Shown piece after piece: positions 1 to 9,314 of a stretch of DNA of 64,000 nt. The stretch spans positions 1,769,961-1,833,960 of the forward strand of contig OY843752.1 in the NCBI GenBank assembly GCA_963693105.1. The letters are read 5' to 3'. Numbering within the stretch: the first letter of the stretch is position 1; each line of letters starts with the position of its first letter. This DNA comes from Oxydemutator sp963693105. Lineage in GTDB: Bacteria; Pseudomonadota; Gammaproteobacteria; Poriferisulfidales; Oxydemutatoraceae. The position numbers and the translations under genes are program-made. Below the pieces are notes generated by a model that did no database searches, was not told the origin of the DNA, and saw only the letters and a program-made list of their open reading frames with translations.

Positions 1-1340
1 CAAAATACGGTCCGGGAGCCTCCCCACCGTCACCGTCACCACCTCCGCCGAAGCCAGCAGCGTTGCGCTGTCCGTCACTGTCAGCCGGAAGTGGTAATCC
101 CCACCCGTGGATGGCGCAATCCAGGTCGTGCGGGCCGCTTGCGGGGTCGTCAAAGTCAGGCCGTTTATGACGGCCTCCGCCGTCGCGGTGTTGGACGTCA
201 CCTGCTGCCACAGGTAACTCAACTGGCTTGTGCTGGCGCCGCCGCGCGAGTCCCGGCTGCCCGTGCCGTCCAGCAACACCGTCTCACCCTCGTTCACGAT
301 CAGGGCATCGCCGGCGTCGGCAACGGGCGGCGTGTCGTCGCGCACCGTGACACTCAACGTGTCCGCGGCAAACAGTCCCTGGCTGTCCGTTACCGTCAAA
401 GTCAGCGTGAACTCAACCTCGCTGCCCGTCGTTACATCCGGCCACGTCACCACGGTCTCGGGGGCGGTGGCGCTGGCGAAAACAATCTCCGGCGACGGCG
501 GGTTCTGCGTCCAGCGGTACCTCAAGCCGGTATCACCGTCTGCGTCCATGCCGCTGCCGGCCAGAGTGGCGGTGGTGCCTTCCACCACCGAGGCCGGAAC
601 TTCCCCTGCTTGCGCCACCGGTGCATCGGTGTCGTACACGACAACCGCAACCTCGCTCGACGACATCTCGATGAAGTCGCTCCCGGTGGCGGTGAAGGTG
701 ACCCGGAAAACATAGGTGGTCGTGGTGAGGACGCTTTTCAACCTCACCTGGGAGCTATAAAAGACCCCGAGAACTTCGCTGGAAATTTCCGGTCCGGCGT
801 AATCGAGGTGGTCTCTGTTGACGACTCTACCGCCCGCGCCGCCGACCTGCTGCCATACAGCGGTGTGAGAAACGCCCTCCGACGGAATGGCTACGAGGGC
901 AGTCAGAAGCAGACGGGTGGAGGTGGAAGCAGCCCCGCCGGTCTTGTCCGGCACCGTTGCAGGCGGCGGCGTAACACCGGGCAGACTGTAGCCCAGCTGC
1001 GCGATAACCGCCGCGTGATCACTGGGGTCGATGGCAACAGACGCACTGCTCGCGCTGCCGAGGCGGAAGCTCGCCGACGCTTGCGAGGCTTCAAGCTCCA
1101 CTGTCAGCGTCTCCTTGTCCTCGGTTTCCCTGTCGTCGCTGATCTCCAGCACAATCCGGCCGGTGGTCGTGCCTCGGGCTATCATCACAATGCCGGTCGT
1201 GGCATCCGGAGAGAGGCCGGACGGCTCCGTAATATCATAGTCGTCGGCATCGCCCGTCACCCGGAAAGGCACCGTCGCCGTCGCCGTCAGCGGGTCGCCG
1301 TCCAGCATCAAGACAAAGGTCGTCGTGGCGCCCTCGGCGA
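1..1340 (-). repeat. long internal repeat B, copy 1
   Basis: This stretch matches 3520-4873 in direct orientation over more than 1.3 kb with only scattered substitutions and small indels. It encodes one Calx-beta-like unit, one linker domain and two PKD-like domains of the giant protein. The copy is cut by the window edge exactly where, in copy 2, the next Calx-beta unit (starting SVSGPLSASEGE) begins. Confidence 0.8.
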
Positions 1341-4300
1341 CCACGGTATTTTCGGCTGAGACGGACACTTCAAGATCGTCACTCGCGGCAATCCCGGCAC
1401 CGGACAAAGTCAGCATCTCGGTTGCGCCTGAAAATATCGTCCCGTCAGACGGATCTTCAAGGTTCGAAATCACCACATCATAGTGCTCTCGCCCTTCCAC
1501 AACGGCATCGTCGTAGATGAGAACACTGAACTCCGAACGGGTCGTGCCCACCGCGAAACCGACCTTGCCCGACGGAAACTCAACATCGCCGCCCGTGCCA
1601 AAGTCCGCCGCTTCCGCGTCATCGTCTCCGGACTGCTCGGTCATCCGGAATGCCCAGGTCGCCGTAATCGGCTGCGTATGCGGAATTCCTTCTCTCAAGA
1701 CCACCGTGTAGGCCACGACCTCACCCTCGCTGGCCGACAACGGGCCGCTGACCGACAGAACACGGTCCGGGAACCCCGTCACCGTCACCGTCACCACGGC
1801 CGCCGAAGCCTGTCGCGTTATGCGGTCCGTCACTGTCAGGCGGAAGTAGTAATCCCCTTCTGTACGCAGCCCAGCCAACTCCGTGCTGACCGCGTTCGGG
1901 GTCTTCAGTGCCACGCCGCCATTTATGACGACCGCCGCCATGGCGTCGCTGGACGCCACCTGCTCCCACAAGTAACTCAACTGGCTGGTGCCACCGCGCG
2001 AATCCCGGCTGCGCGTGCCGTCCAACGTCACCACCACGTCCTTTTCCGTGCCCATGTTCTCGCCGGCGTCGGCCACGGGCGGCGTGTCGTCGCGCACCGT
2101 GACACTCAACGTGTCCGTGGCAATCAGTCCCTGGCTGTCCCGCGCCGTCAAAAGCAACGTGACCAGCGCCGTGCTGCCGGCCGGGACTCCCGTCCAGCTG
2201 ACCTCGCTGTTCGTGCTGGCAGCGGCGGAAAAAGTCACTGCCGGCGTACTCTCCAACTGCGTCCACTCCAGGCTTAAACCGGCGTCATTGTCCGGATCGC
2301 TGACATGGCCGGAGAGGACCACGCTCACGTTCTCCGTGACCGCAAAGTCCCGGCCCGCATCGGCCAGCGGGGGCTCCACATCGTTGATTGTCACCGAAAC
2401 CACATCAGAACTTGAATAGGTCTCTCCCGCCGTCGTCACGCTGACCGTCAGACGGAAATAATAAATCGTCGCCTGCACCACATCCGTTCGCGTAACCATG
2501 CCGACGGCGGGCATTCCGGAACGAGTGGTGATGATGCCCAGATAATTTCCTCCCCCCGCCGTGATGACATCCGCTCCTGTGTCGTCAGCGTTCACCTGCT
2601 CCCATGCATAACGCAAAACGCTGTAATCGCTGCTTGCGCCGGGAAGCGAACCGCTGCCGTCCAGAACCGTTGAACTCGTCTCAAGGTATTGCCTGTCGTC
2701 TCCGGCGGCGGCAACCGGCATATACAAACGAACCAGTTCCGCCGCCGAAGGCTCGTCGTCTGCAACCGTCACAGTCGCTGACGAATGAAGCGCGCGCGGA
2801 CGCGACATCAGACCCGCGTCATTGGCGACACCGACCACCGTCAGGACGATTGTCTCGGAACTTTCTCTCGCTGTGGAATCGTCCGTCAGCGTTAAAACAA
2901 CCGATGCCGCGGTCCCATTCCTGCCTATCATCGTGCTGTAGATTGTTTCCAGCGGATCGGCTGCGGAAATGCCGGCGGCCGTGTAGTCCACACCGCGCAT
3001 TGCGCTGCCTCCCAGGACATAGGTGACCGTGGTCGGGCCAACGCTGTTCGTGCCGCCTTCCAGCGACAGGTTGAAGGTTACCCCGCTGTCGGCGCCCTCG
3101 GCGACTACGTCATTCTCGGCCGAGACGGACACTTCAAGATAGTCACTCGCGGCAATCTCGACACCGGACAAGGTCAGTGTGTCGGTTGAGCCTGACAACC
3201 TCGTCCTGTCAGACGGATCTTCAAGGTTCGAAATCACCACATCATAGTGCTCCTGACTTTCCGCAACGACATCGTCGTAGATGAGAACACTGAACTCCGA
3301 CCGGGTCGTGCCCACCGCGAAACTGACTTTGTCCGTCGGAAACTCAGCGTCGCCGCCTGTGCCAAAGTCCGCCGCTTCCGCGTCATCGTCTCCGGACTGC
3401 TCGCCCATCTGAAATGCCCAGGTCGCCGTAATCGGCTGCGTATGCGGAATCCCGCCGCTCAAGACCACCGTGTAGGTCACGACCTCACCCTCGCTGGCCG
3501 ACAACGGGCCGCTGACCGACAGAATACGGTCCGGGAACCTCGCCACCGTCACCGTCACCACGTCCGCCGAAGCCAGCAGCGTTGCGCTGTCCGTCACTGT
3601 CAGGCGGAAGTGGTAATCCCCACCCACCGATGGCGCAATCCAGGTCGTGACGGCCGCTTGCGGGGTCGTCAACGTCAGGCCGTTTGCGACGGCCTCCGCC
3701 GTCGCGGTGTTGGACGTCACCTGCTGCCACAGGTAACTCAACTGGCTTGTGCTGGCGCCGCCGCGCGAGTCCCGGCTGCCCGTGCCGTCCAGCAACACCG
3801 TCTCACCCTCGTTCACGCTCAGGGCATCGCCTGCGTCGGCCACGGGCGGTGTGTCATCGCGCACCGTGACACTCAACGTGTCCATGGCAAACAGTCCCTG
3901 GCTGTCCGTTACCGTCAGAATCAGCGTGAACTCCATCACGCTGCCCGTCGTTACATCCGGCCACGTCACCACGGTGGCGGGGTCGGTGGTGCTGGCGAAA
4001 ACAATCTCCGGCGACGGCGGGTTCTGCGTCCAGCGGTAGCTCAGGCCGGTATCACCGTCTGCGTCCATTCCGCTGCCGGCCAAAGTGGCTGTGGTGCCTT
4101 CCACCGTCGGGGCCGGAACTTCCCCTGCTTGCGCCACCGGTGCATCGGTGTCGTACACGACAACCGAAACCTCGCGCGACGACATCTCGGTGAAGTCCCC
4201 CCCGGCGAACTCCCCCACGATGGCGGTGGCGGTGACCGTGAACCGGAAAACATAGGTGGTCGTGGTGAGGACGCTTTTCAAACTCACTCCAGAGCTATAA

Positions 4301-7300
4301 AAGCCCCCGAGAGCTTCGCTGGAAATTTCCGCTCCGGCGTAATCGGGGTGGTTGCTGTTGATGACTACACCGCCCACGCCGCTGACCTGCCGCCATACAG
4401 CGGTGTGAGTAACGCCCGCTGACGGAGAGGCTACGCGGGCAGTCAGAAGCAGAGTGGATGTGACACCGCCGGTCTTGTCCGGCACCGTTGCAGGCGGCAT
4501 CACGGAACCGAGCAGAGCGTAGCCCGCCTCCCCAATCGTCGGCGCGCGATCACTGGGGGCGATGGTAACAGACGCACTGCTCGCGCTGCCGAGGCGGAAG
4601 CTCGCCGACGCTTGCGAGGCTTCAAGCTCCACTGTCAGCGTCTCCTCGCCCTCGGTTTCCCTGTCGTCACTGATCTCCAGCACAATCCGGCCGGTGGTCG
4701 TGCCGCGGGCTATCATCACGATGCCGGTCGTGGCGTCCGGAGAGAGGCCGGACGGCTCCGCAATATCATAGTCGTCGGCATCGCCCGTCACCCGGAAAGG
4801 CACCGTCGCCGTCGCCGTCAGCGGGTCGCCGTCCAGCATCAGGACAAAGGTCGCCGTGGCGCCCTCGGTGACGGCGCCGCCGCCCGCCAGGGTCAGCGTG
4901 GGCGGATCCGTGTTGTGCACGACAATCGCGAAAGCGACACTCGCCGGATCGCTGGTGAGGCCGTTTGCGACGGCGGTGACAATGAAGCGAAAGTAATAGG
5001 CCGTCGTGGCGGGGACGTCTTTCAGCACCACCCGGGCAAGATATACATACTGCTCCCCATCATCAAAACGTTGGGGAGCCAGCATTTCAAGGTATCGGGG
5101 GTCGCCTTCGTCAATGACGTCGGCTGTACTGCTCAAGCCGTCCACCTGCTGCGCGACAGCGGTGTGGCTGACACCTGCCGGCGGGTCGAGTACATTGAAA
5201 GCCAATGTGAGGGTGGTGGGAGCACCATCCGTCTTGTCCGGCACGGTATCGCCGGAAGGATTGGTGTTCACTTGCCGGATGACCGGCGCGCTGAGGCTGC
5301 TTCCCATGATGGCGGCTTGCTGCCAGTTCGGCGTGCCCAGCGTGCCGTGCCGCGGGTCGGTCAATTCGACCCGGTAGTGCTCGCGCGCCTCGATTACGCC
5401 GTCGTCGGCAATGGCTGCGGTGACGGTGGCCTCGGTTTCCCCCGCCCGAATCCTGACCGTACCCGTGGAAGCGACGAAGTCCGCCGCCGATGCGCTGCCG
5501 CCCGGGTTGTTGCCATTGCCGACGATGCGCCAGGACACGCCGGTACCACCATCGGAAGGATTGGAGGATGCAATAAAGACCGTGAAAGTAACCGATGTGC
5601 CCTCAGCCGTCAGTGCCGGCACCACCGCGCCGAGATGGAGCGGGCGGTCGGGCGCGGCGGTGGTGATGGCGACGAGGCGGGAGCGCGCCACCGGGCCGCC
5701 GCCGCCAAAATCGGAGTCCGCGCCGGGCTGCACCCGTCTTTGCGTGGGAATGACGCCGTCAGCGCCCGACAACCCGCCATTGGTGTCTATGATCACCGTG
5801 TCGCTGACGCCCGCGGCGATGGTGTAGGCAGTGTTTCCGACTCCGAATGCACCCTCCGCCGGGCGCATCACCGCATGAACGACATTGAAGCGGAAGGTCT
5901 GCCCATCCGGCGCGCTGGAAGCGACGGCAATCGGAATCTCCAGCTGCCCGGCGCTGATGTCCTGCGGCGTGAATTCCCAGATACCGCGGCGGCTGTTCAT
6001 TCCCGCCATCGCCGCCGCACCGCCGGTCTCACGCTGCGGCTGGGGATGCAGGAAAATATTCGAATAGGTTGTGTTGGCCGGTTGCCACCGCGACAGGTAA
6101 TACGGCACCCGCAAGTTGGCGCCGAGATTCGCGCAGCCGGCGCTGGCGCTGACGGGCATATAAAATTCGTCTCCCGCGCGCACCTGGAAAAGCGGCTCGG
6201 TGGAACCAAGCGGGTCACCCAGCGCATCGGGCATCCCCACCGCACATTCCGACGGCAACGGCGTGTAGCCGTACACGCTGACGCTGAGCGTGTCCGTGCC
6301 CACCAGGCCCTGGCTGTCGGTCACGGTCAGCATCAGCGTGACGGAGACCGTAACCCCCGGCGCGACGCCGCCCCAGCTGGCCCGGGTGTCGGGGTTGGCC
6401 GCATCGGTAAAAGTCACGGTCGGCTCGCTTTCAATCTGGCTCCACCGCGAACGCAGGTTGCGGTCGTTATCCGGGTCTGTGACAACGGCCGTCAGGGTGA
6501 CGGGGGTGTTTTCCGAGACTACGATGTCATCGCCGACATTCACCGTCGGCGGCTCCACATCTTCAACGGTTATCCGCAAGGTGTCGCCGGCCCCGCCGAT
6601 GGCGGCGCCGGCCACCGTGGCGGTGGCGTTCAGGCGGAAGTAATAATCGGTGGATTCGATCACATCCGGCGCGTGAAAGGTCGCGCTGACCACGCCATTG
6701 GCGGCGGTGACGGTACCGGTGGCGCCGCCGATCGGGCCGAGCCAGCCTGCGCCGCCGCGGATGACAGTGACGCCATCGGAGAGTGTCTGCCGCCATTCAT
6801 AGGTGAGTGTGCTGTCTGAATCACCGGCGGCGCGGGTCACAACGGCGGTCAGGGTAACGGCGCCCTCGGCCACATGGTCGCGGTCGGGACCCACATCCAC
6901 CACCGGCGGCCGGCTGTCGCTGACGGTCACCATCGCCTGCGCGCCGCCCGGCTTCGGGCGCGACGACAGACCCGCGACATTGCCGACGCCGATTACGGTC
7001 AGGAGGATGGTTTCGTCACTTTCGCTCGGTATGGCGTCATTCGTCAGATTGAAAACCACCGCGGCCATCGTGCTGTTTTGCTCGATTGTCGCGGTGTATT
7101 GCGTTGCCCCCGCATCACCCGCAGCGATTCCGGCGCCGGTGTAGTCCACGCCGCGCTCGGCGCCGCCTCCCAGCGTGTAAGTAACGGTGGTGGCGCTGAA
7201 AGTGTTGAGACCGCCATCCAATGCCAGCATGAAGACAACCTCGTCATCAATGCTCTCGGTGACGCTGTCCTCCGCGGCCACGACCGACACTTCAAGATAG

Positions 7301-9120
7301 TCGTTGTCGTTGATGCGCCCCGCGCGCTGATTCTGGCCGCCGCTTGTGAGGCCGCCCACGCCGCCGGTCAGGGTGAGGTCGGTCAGGGTCAGAACAAAGT
7401 CTTCGGTTCGCTCCGCCACCGCGTCGTCGGCAATCACAATGGACAGATTTTGCGTGCTGACCTCGGGGTCGCTGCGCGACAGGCTGAACGTATTCGTACC
7501 CGCCGCGGCGAAATCCGCCGCCGTGATTTCGGGGCCGGTCACGGTGTAAAACACCCTCGCCACGGCGTTTGTGGTGGGCAGTCTGATACGGTTGAACCTC
7601 AGCGGAAACAACAGTGTGTCGCCCTCGTCGCCATCCACCCTCCGGTCCGGCCCGGCAAACTCCACATCCACATCCGGTTCGAGGCCGGGGTTGCCGAGAA
7701 TGATTCCGGTGTGGCTCACATCGGCGATACCCGCCACGTTCGCCACGGAAACCGACACCCGGTAAGCCTCGTTCGATTCAGTGAATGTGTCCATGCGAGT
7801 GGGCACCGCGAACGTCGTCGAGACCGTGCCGGGCGGGAAAGCCAGGACGCCGTCCGGATACATGCCGTCATCAGCCTCAAAGTCCAGCGGTGACGCCCCA
7901 TTCGCGCCAATGCCGCTCACGCTCACACTCCAGAAAGCCGTCACTGTGCTGGTGTGTTCCGGGCCGCCGGTCAAAGCGGCGGTGTAGATGGCCACATCGC
8001 CCTCGTTGACCTCGCGGGCGCCGACAAGAGGCGCAAATGCCAGACCGGAGATGATGCCGTCCTGCCGGATCGGCGTGTCCAGCGTGGCGTGTCGCGGGTC
8101 GGTCAGTTCAATCCGGTAGTTCTCCGATGCCTCGTCCACACCGTCATCGAGAACCATCACGGTGGCGGTGGCCACGCGCTCCCCCGCCGGGATGATGAGC
8201 GTGCCGGTGGCGGGATGAAAGTCCGCCGCCGATGCGCTGCTGCCCGGGCTGCCGCCATTGCCGACGATGCGCCAGGACGCGCCGACGCCGCCGTCTGAAT
8301 AAACCATGCGGTCATTCAAGGGGTTAATAAAGACCGTGAAAGCAACCGCCGTGCCTTCCTCCGCCATCGCCGGCGTCACCGCGCCGAGACGAAGCAGGCG
8401 GTCGTCGGCCGCGTTGGCGGCGATTGCGATGAGGTGGGAGCGCGCCACCGGGCCGTCTGTGCCAAAAGCGGAGCCCATGCCGACCTGTATTGTTGGCTGC
8501 ACCCCTACTTGCGTCTGAGCAACGCCGCCATCACCTATCAGACTGCCGTTGGTCCTTATGGTGACCGTGTCGCTGACGCCCGCGCCGATGGTGTACACCT
8601 CGTTCGACCTGCCATAGATATCACCCGACCCCGGCCGTTTCACTGCATAGACGATAGTGAAGCGGAATTGCCATCCCTCCAGCGCGTTGGGAATGGTGGA
8701 AATCGGAATCTCCAGACGCCCGGCGATGATGTCCTGCGACGTGAATTCCCAGAGACCGCGGCGGCTGTTCATTCCGCTCATCGCCGCTCCCCCGCCCGTC
8801 ATACGCCGTGGCTGGGGCTGAAAAAAGACCTCCGGATAAGTCGTGTCATCGTTCGGTACATACCGCGACAGGTAATACGGCACCCGCAAGTTTGCGCTGA
8901 GATTAGCGCAGCCGGGGCTGACGCTGATGGGCATATAAAATTCGTCTCCGGGGCGCACATGGAAAAGCTCCGTGGTGGAACCAAGCGGGTCACCCAGCGC
9001 ATCGGACAGCCCCACCTCGCATTGGGCCTGCGCCCATAACGGAGACGGCACGCCGAGAAGGCCGGTTGCGGCGATCAACGCCGCCCGGCTCAAGACGGTC
9101 AAAAATGGAAGATTCCACAT
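1..9120 (-). CDS. giant secreted Calx-beta/PKD repeat protein (partial, C-terminus beyond window)
   Basis: A single frame stays open from ATG 9120 to base 1 (3,040 codons, no stop), so the C-terminus lies outside the window. AAGGA precedes the start by five bases. Residues 1-33 form a signal peptide ending PLWAQAQ. Then come a cysteine-containing module of about 180 residues, Calx-beta-like domains (EEGTAVAFTV starts, DDGVDEASE ends), PKD-like domains (PPVADAG...D.SRGG...LSYLWQQV) and a second copy of the cysteine module near residue 955. The second half is a repeating array of Calx-beta and PKD units. Such proteins are usually exported, calcium-binding adhesins or matrix proteins; that role is inferred from composition. 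No catalytic domain or sorting motif is visible in the part present. Confidence 0.85.
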   Translation of the reverse strand, partial: MWNLPFLTVLSRAALIAATGLLGVPSPLWAQAQCEVGLSDALGDPLGSTTELFHVRPGDEFYMPISVSPGCANLSANLRVPYYLSRYVPNDDTTYPEVFFQPQPRRMTGGGAAMSGMNSRRGLWEFTSQDIIAGRLEIPISTIPNALEGWQFRFTIVYAVKRPGSGDIYGRSNEVYTIGAGVSDTVTIRTNGSLIGDGGVAQTQVGVQPTIQVGMGSAFGTDGPVARSHLIAIAANAADDRLLRLGAVTPAMAEEGTAVAFTVFINPLNDRMVYSDGGVGASWRIVGNGGSPGSSASAADFHPATGTLIIPAGERVATATVMVLDDGVDEASENYRIELTDPRHATLDTPIRQDGIISGLAFAPLVGAREVNEGDVAIYTAALTGGPEHTSTVTAFWSVSVSGIGANGASPLDFEADDGMYPDGVLAFPPGTVSTTFAVPTRMDTFTESNEAYRVSVSVANVAGIADVSHTGIILGNPGLEPDVDVEFAGPDRRVDGDEGDTLLFPLRFNRIRLPTTNAVARVFYTVTGPEITAADFAAAGTNTFSLSRSDPEVSTQNLSIVIADDAVAERTEDFVLTLTDLTLTGGVGGLTSGGQNQRAGRINDNDYLEVSVVAAEDSVTESIDDEVVFMLALDGGLNTFSATTVTYTLGGGAERGVDYTGAGIAAGDAGATQYTATIEQNSTMAAVVFNLTNDAIPSESDETILLTVIGVGNVAGLSSRPKPGGAQAMVTVSDSRPPVVDVGPDRDHVAEGAVTLTAVVTRAAGDSDSTLTYEWRQTLSDGVTVIRGGAGWLGPIGGATGTVTAANGVVSATFHAPDVIESTDYYFRLNATATVAGAAIGGAGDTLRITVEDVEPPTVNVGDDIVVSENTPVTLTAVVTDPDNDRNLRSRWSQIESEPTVTFTDAANPDTRASWGGVAPGVTVSVTLMLTVTDSQGLVGTDTLSVSVYGYTPLPSECAVGMPDALGDPLGSTEPLFQVRAGDEFYMPVSASAGCANLGANLRVPYYLSRWQPANTTYSNIFLHPQPQRETGGAAAMAGMNSRRGIWEFTPQDISAGQLEIPIAVASSAPDGQTFRFNVVHAVMRPAEGAFGVGNTAYTIAAGVSDTVIIDTNGGLSGADGVIPTQRRVQPGADSDFGGGGPVARSRLVAITTAAPDRPLHLGAVVPALTAEGTSVTFTVFIASSNPSDGGTGVSWRIVGNGNNPGGSASAADFVASTGTVRIRAGETEATVTAAIADDGVIEAREHYRVELTDPRHGTLGTPNWQQAAIMGSSLSAPVIRQVNTNPSGDTVPDKTDGAPTTLTLAFNVLDPPAGVSHTAVAQQVDGLSSTADVIDEGDPRYLEMLAPQRFDDGEQYVYLARVVLKDVPATTAYYFRFIVTAVANGLTSDPASVAFAIVVHNTDPPTLTLAGGGAVTEGATATFVLMLDGDPLTATATVPFRVTGDADDYDIAEPSGLSPDATTGIVMIARGTTTGRIVLEISDDRETEGEETLTVELEASQASASFRLGSASSASVTIAPSDRAPTIGEAGYALLGSVMPPATVPDKTGGVTSTLLLTARVASPSAGVTHTAVWRQVSGVGGVVINSNHPDYAGAEISSEALGGFYSSGVSLKSVLTTTTYVFRFTVTATAIVGEFAGGDFTEMSSREVSVVVYDTDAPVAQAGEVPAPTVEGTTATLAGSGMDADGDTGLSYRWTQNPPSPEIVFASTTDPATVVTWPDVTTGSVMEFTLILTVTDSQGLFAMDTLSVTVRDDTPPVADAGDALSVNEGETVLLDGTGSRDSRGGASTSQLSYLWQQVTSNTATAEAVANGLTLTTPQAAVTTWIAPSVGGDYHFRLTVTDSATLLASADVVTVTVARFPDRILSVSGPLSASEGEVVTYTVVLSGGIPHTQPITATWAFQMGEQSGDDDAEAADFGTGGDAEFPTDKVSFAVGTTRSEFSVLIYDDVVAESQEHYDVVISNLEDPSDRTRLSGSTDTLTLSGVEIAASDYLEVSVSAENDVVAEGADSGVTFNLSLEGGTNSVGPTTVTYVLGGSAMRGVDYTAAGISAADPLETIYSTMIGRNGTAASVVLTLTDDSTARESSETIVLTVVGVANDAGLMSRPRALHSSATVTVADDEPSAAELVRLYMPVAAAGDDRQYLETSSTVLDGSGSLPGASSDYSVLRYAWEQVNADDTGADVITAGGGNYLGIITTRSGMPAVGMVTRTDVVQATIYYFRLTVSVTTAGETYSSSDVVSVTINDVEPPLADAGRDFAVTENVSVVLSGHVSDPDNDAGLSLEWTQLESTPAVTFSAAASTNSEVSWTGVPAGSTALVTLLLTARDSQGLIATDTLSVTVRDDTPPVADAGENMGTEKDVVVTLDGTRSRDSRGGTSQLSYLWEQVASSDAMAAVVINGGVALKTPNAVSTELAGLRTEGDYYFRLTVTDRITRQASAAVVTVTVTGFPDRVLSVSGPLSASEGEVVAYTVVLREGIPHTQPITATWAFRMTEQSGDDDAEAADFGTGGDVEFPSGKVGFAVGTTRSEFSVLIYDDAVVEGREHYDVVISNLEDPSDGTIFSGATEMLTLSGAGIAASDDLEVSVSAENTVVAEGATTTFVLMLDGDPLTATATVPFRVTGDADDYDITEPSGLSPDATTGIVMIARGTTTGRIVLEISDDRETEDKETLTVELEASQASASFRLGSASSASVAIDPSDHAAVIAQLGYSLPGVTPPPATVPDKTGGAASTSTRLLLTALVAIPSEGVSHTAVWQQVGGAGGRVVNRDHLDYAGPEISSEVLGVFYSSQVRLKSVLTTTTYVFRVTFTATGSDFIEMSSSEVAVVVYDTDAPVAQAGEVPASVVEGTTATLAGSGMDADGDTGLRYRWTQNPPSPEIVFASATAPETVVTWPDVTTGSEVEFTLTLTVTDSQGLFAADTLSVTVRDDTPPVADAGDALIVNEGETVLLDGTGSRDSRGGASTSQLSYLWQQVTSNTATAEAVINGLTLTTPQAARTTWIAPSTGGDYHFRLTVTDSATLLASAEVVTVTVGRLPDRIL
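3520..4873 (-). repeat. long internal repeat B, copy 2
   Basis: Direct repeat partner of 1-1340. An adjoining unit (3108-3520) likewise matches 1345-1775, so in protein order the array reads B, C, unique part, C, B. Similarity at the DNA level, not only in protein, points to recent duplication or gene conversion. Confidence 0.8.
5720..6255 (-). repeat. cysteine module, copy 2
   Basis: Repeats the N-terminal module (DALGDPLGST, GDEFYMPVS, ANLRVPYYLSRW, MNSRRGIWEF) in the middle of the same protein, with the two cysteines kept. The following Calx-beta-like domain is also repeated, to about 5320, so the duplicated block is close to 0.94 kb. Confidence 0.65.
8490..9035 (-). repeat. N-terminal cysteine module, copy 1 (unassigned domain)
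   Basis: Encodes roughly residues 29-210 of the giant protein. Hallmarks are DALGDPLGST, GDEFYMPISVS, a cysteine in each of the first two segments, LRVPYYLSR, MNSRRG and AGRLEIPI. I do not recognise a named family. The similarity to the second copy continues into the following Calx-beta-like domain down to about 8080. Confidence 0.65.
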
Positions 9121-9147
9121 AGGTCCTTCTGGAAATCAGGTGGAGCA

Positions 9148-9153
9148 ACTATA
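9148..9153 (-). promoter_or_regulatory. possible -10 box for the giant repeat-protein gene
   Basis: TATAGT on the minus strand lies 28 bases upstream of the ATG at 9120. No good -35 sits at the right distance, although TTGACA is present closer in. The AT-rich patch contrasts with the GC-rich surroundings. Tentative. Confidence 0.25.
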
Positions 9154-9314
9154 AACGATTGTCAAGCATAGTCTAATCCGTTGTATAAGCAGGGATTACC
9201 TCATTTCGCCGCGATGACCGCATTTTGCCGCGATAACCGCGTTGCGCCGCCATTTAACAAGGAAATACGCAGCCAGTCCGGGAGTGGGTCCGCGACTCTG
9301 GTACAGTGGCCGCC

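Noticed and set aside
91..7893. Long plus-strand open frames (up to 735 codons at 4612-6819)
   Set aside because: They are antisense to the continuous minus-strand frame, have Arg/His-rich translations without domains, and break up where the minus frame continues.
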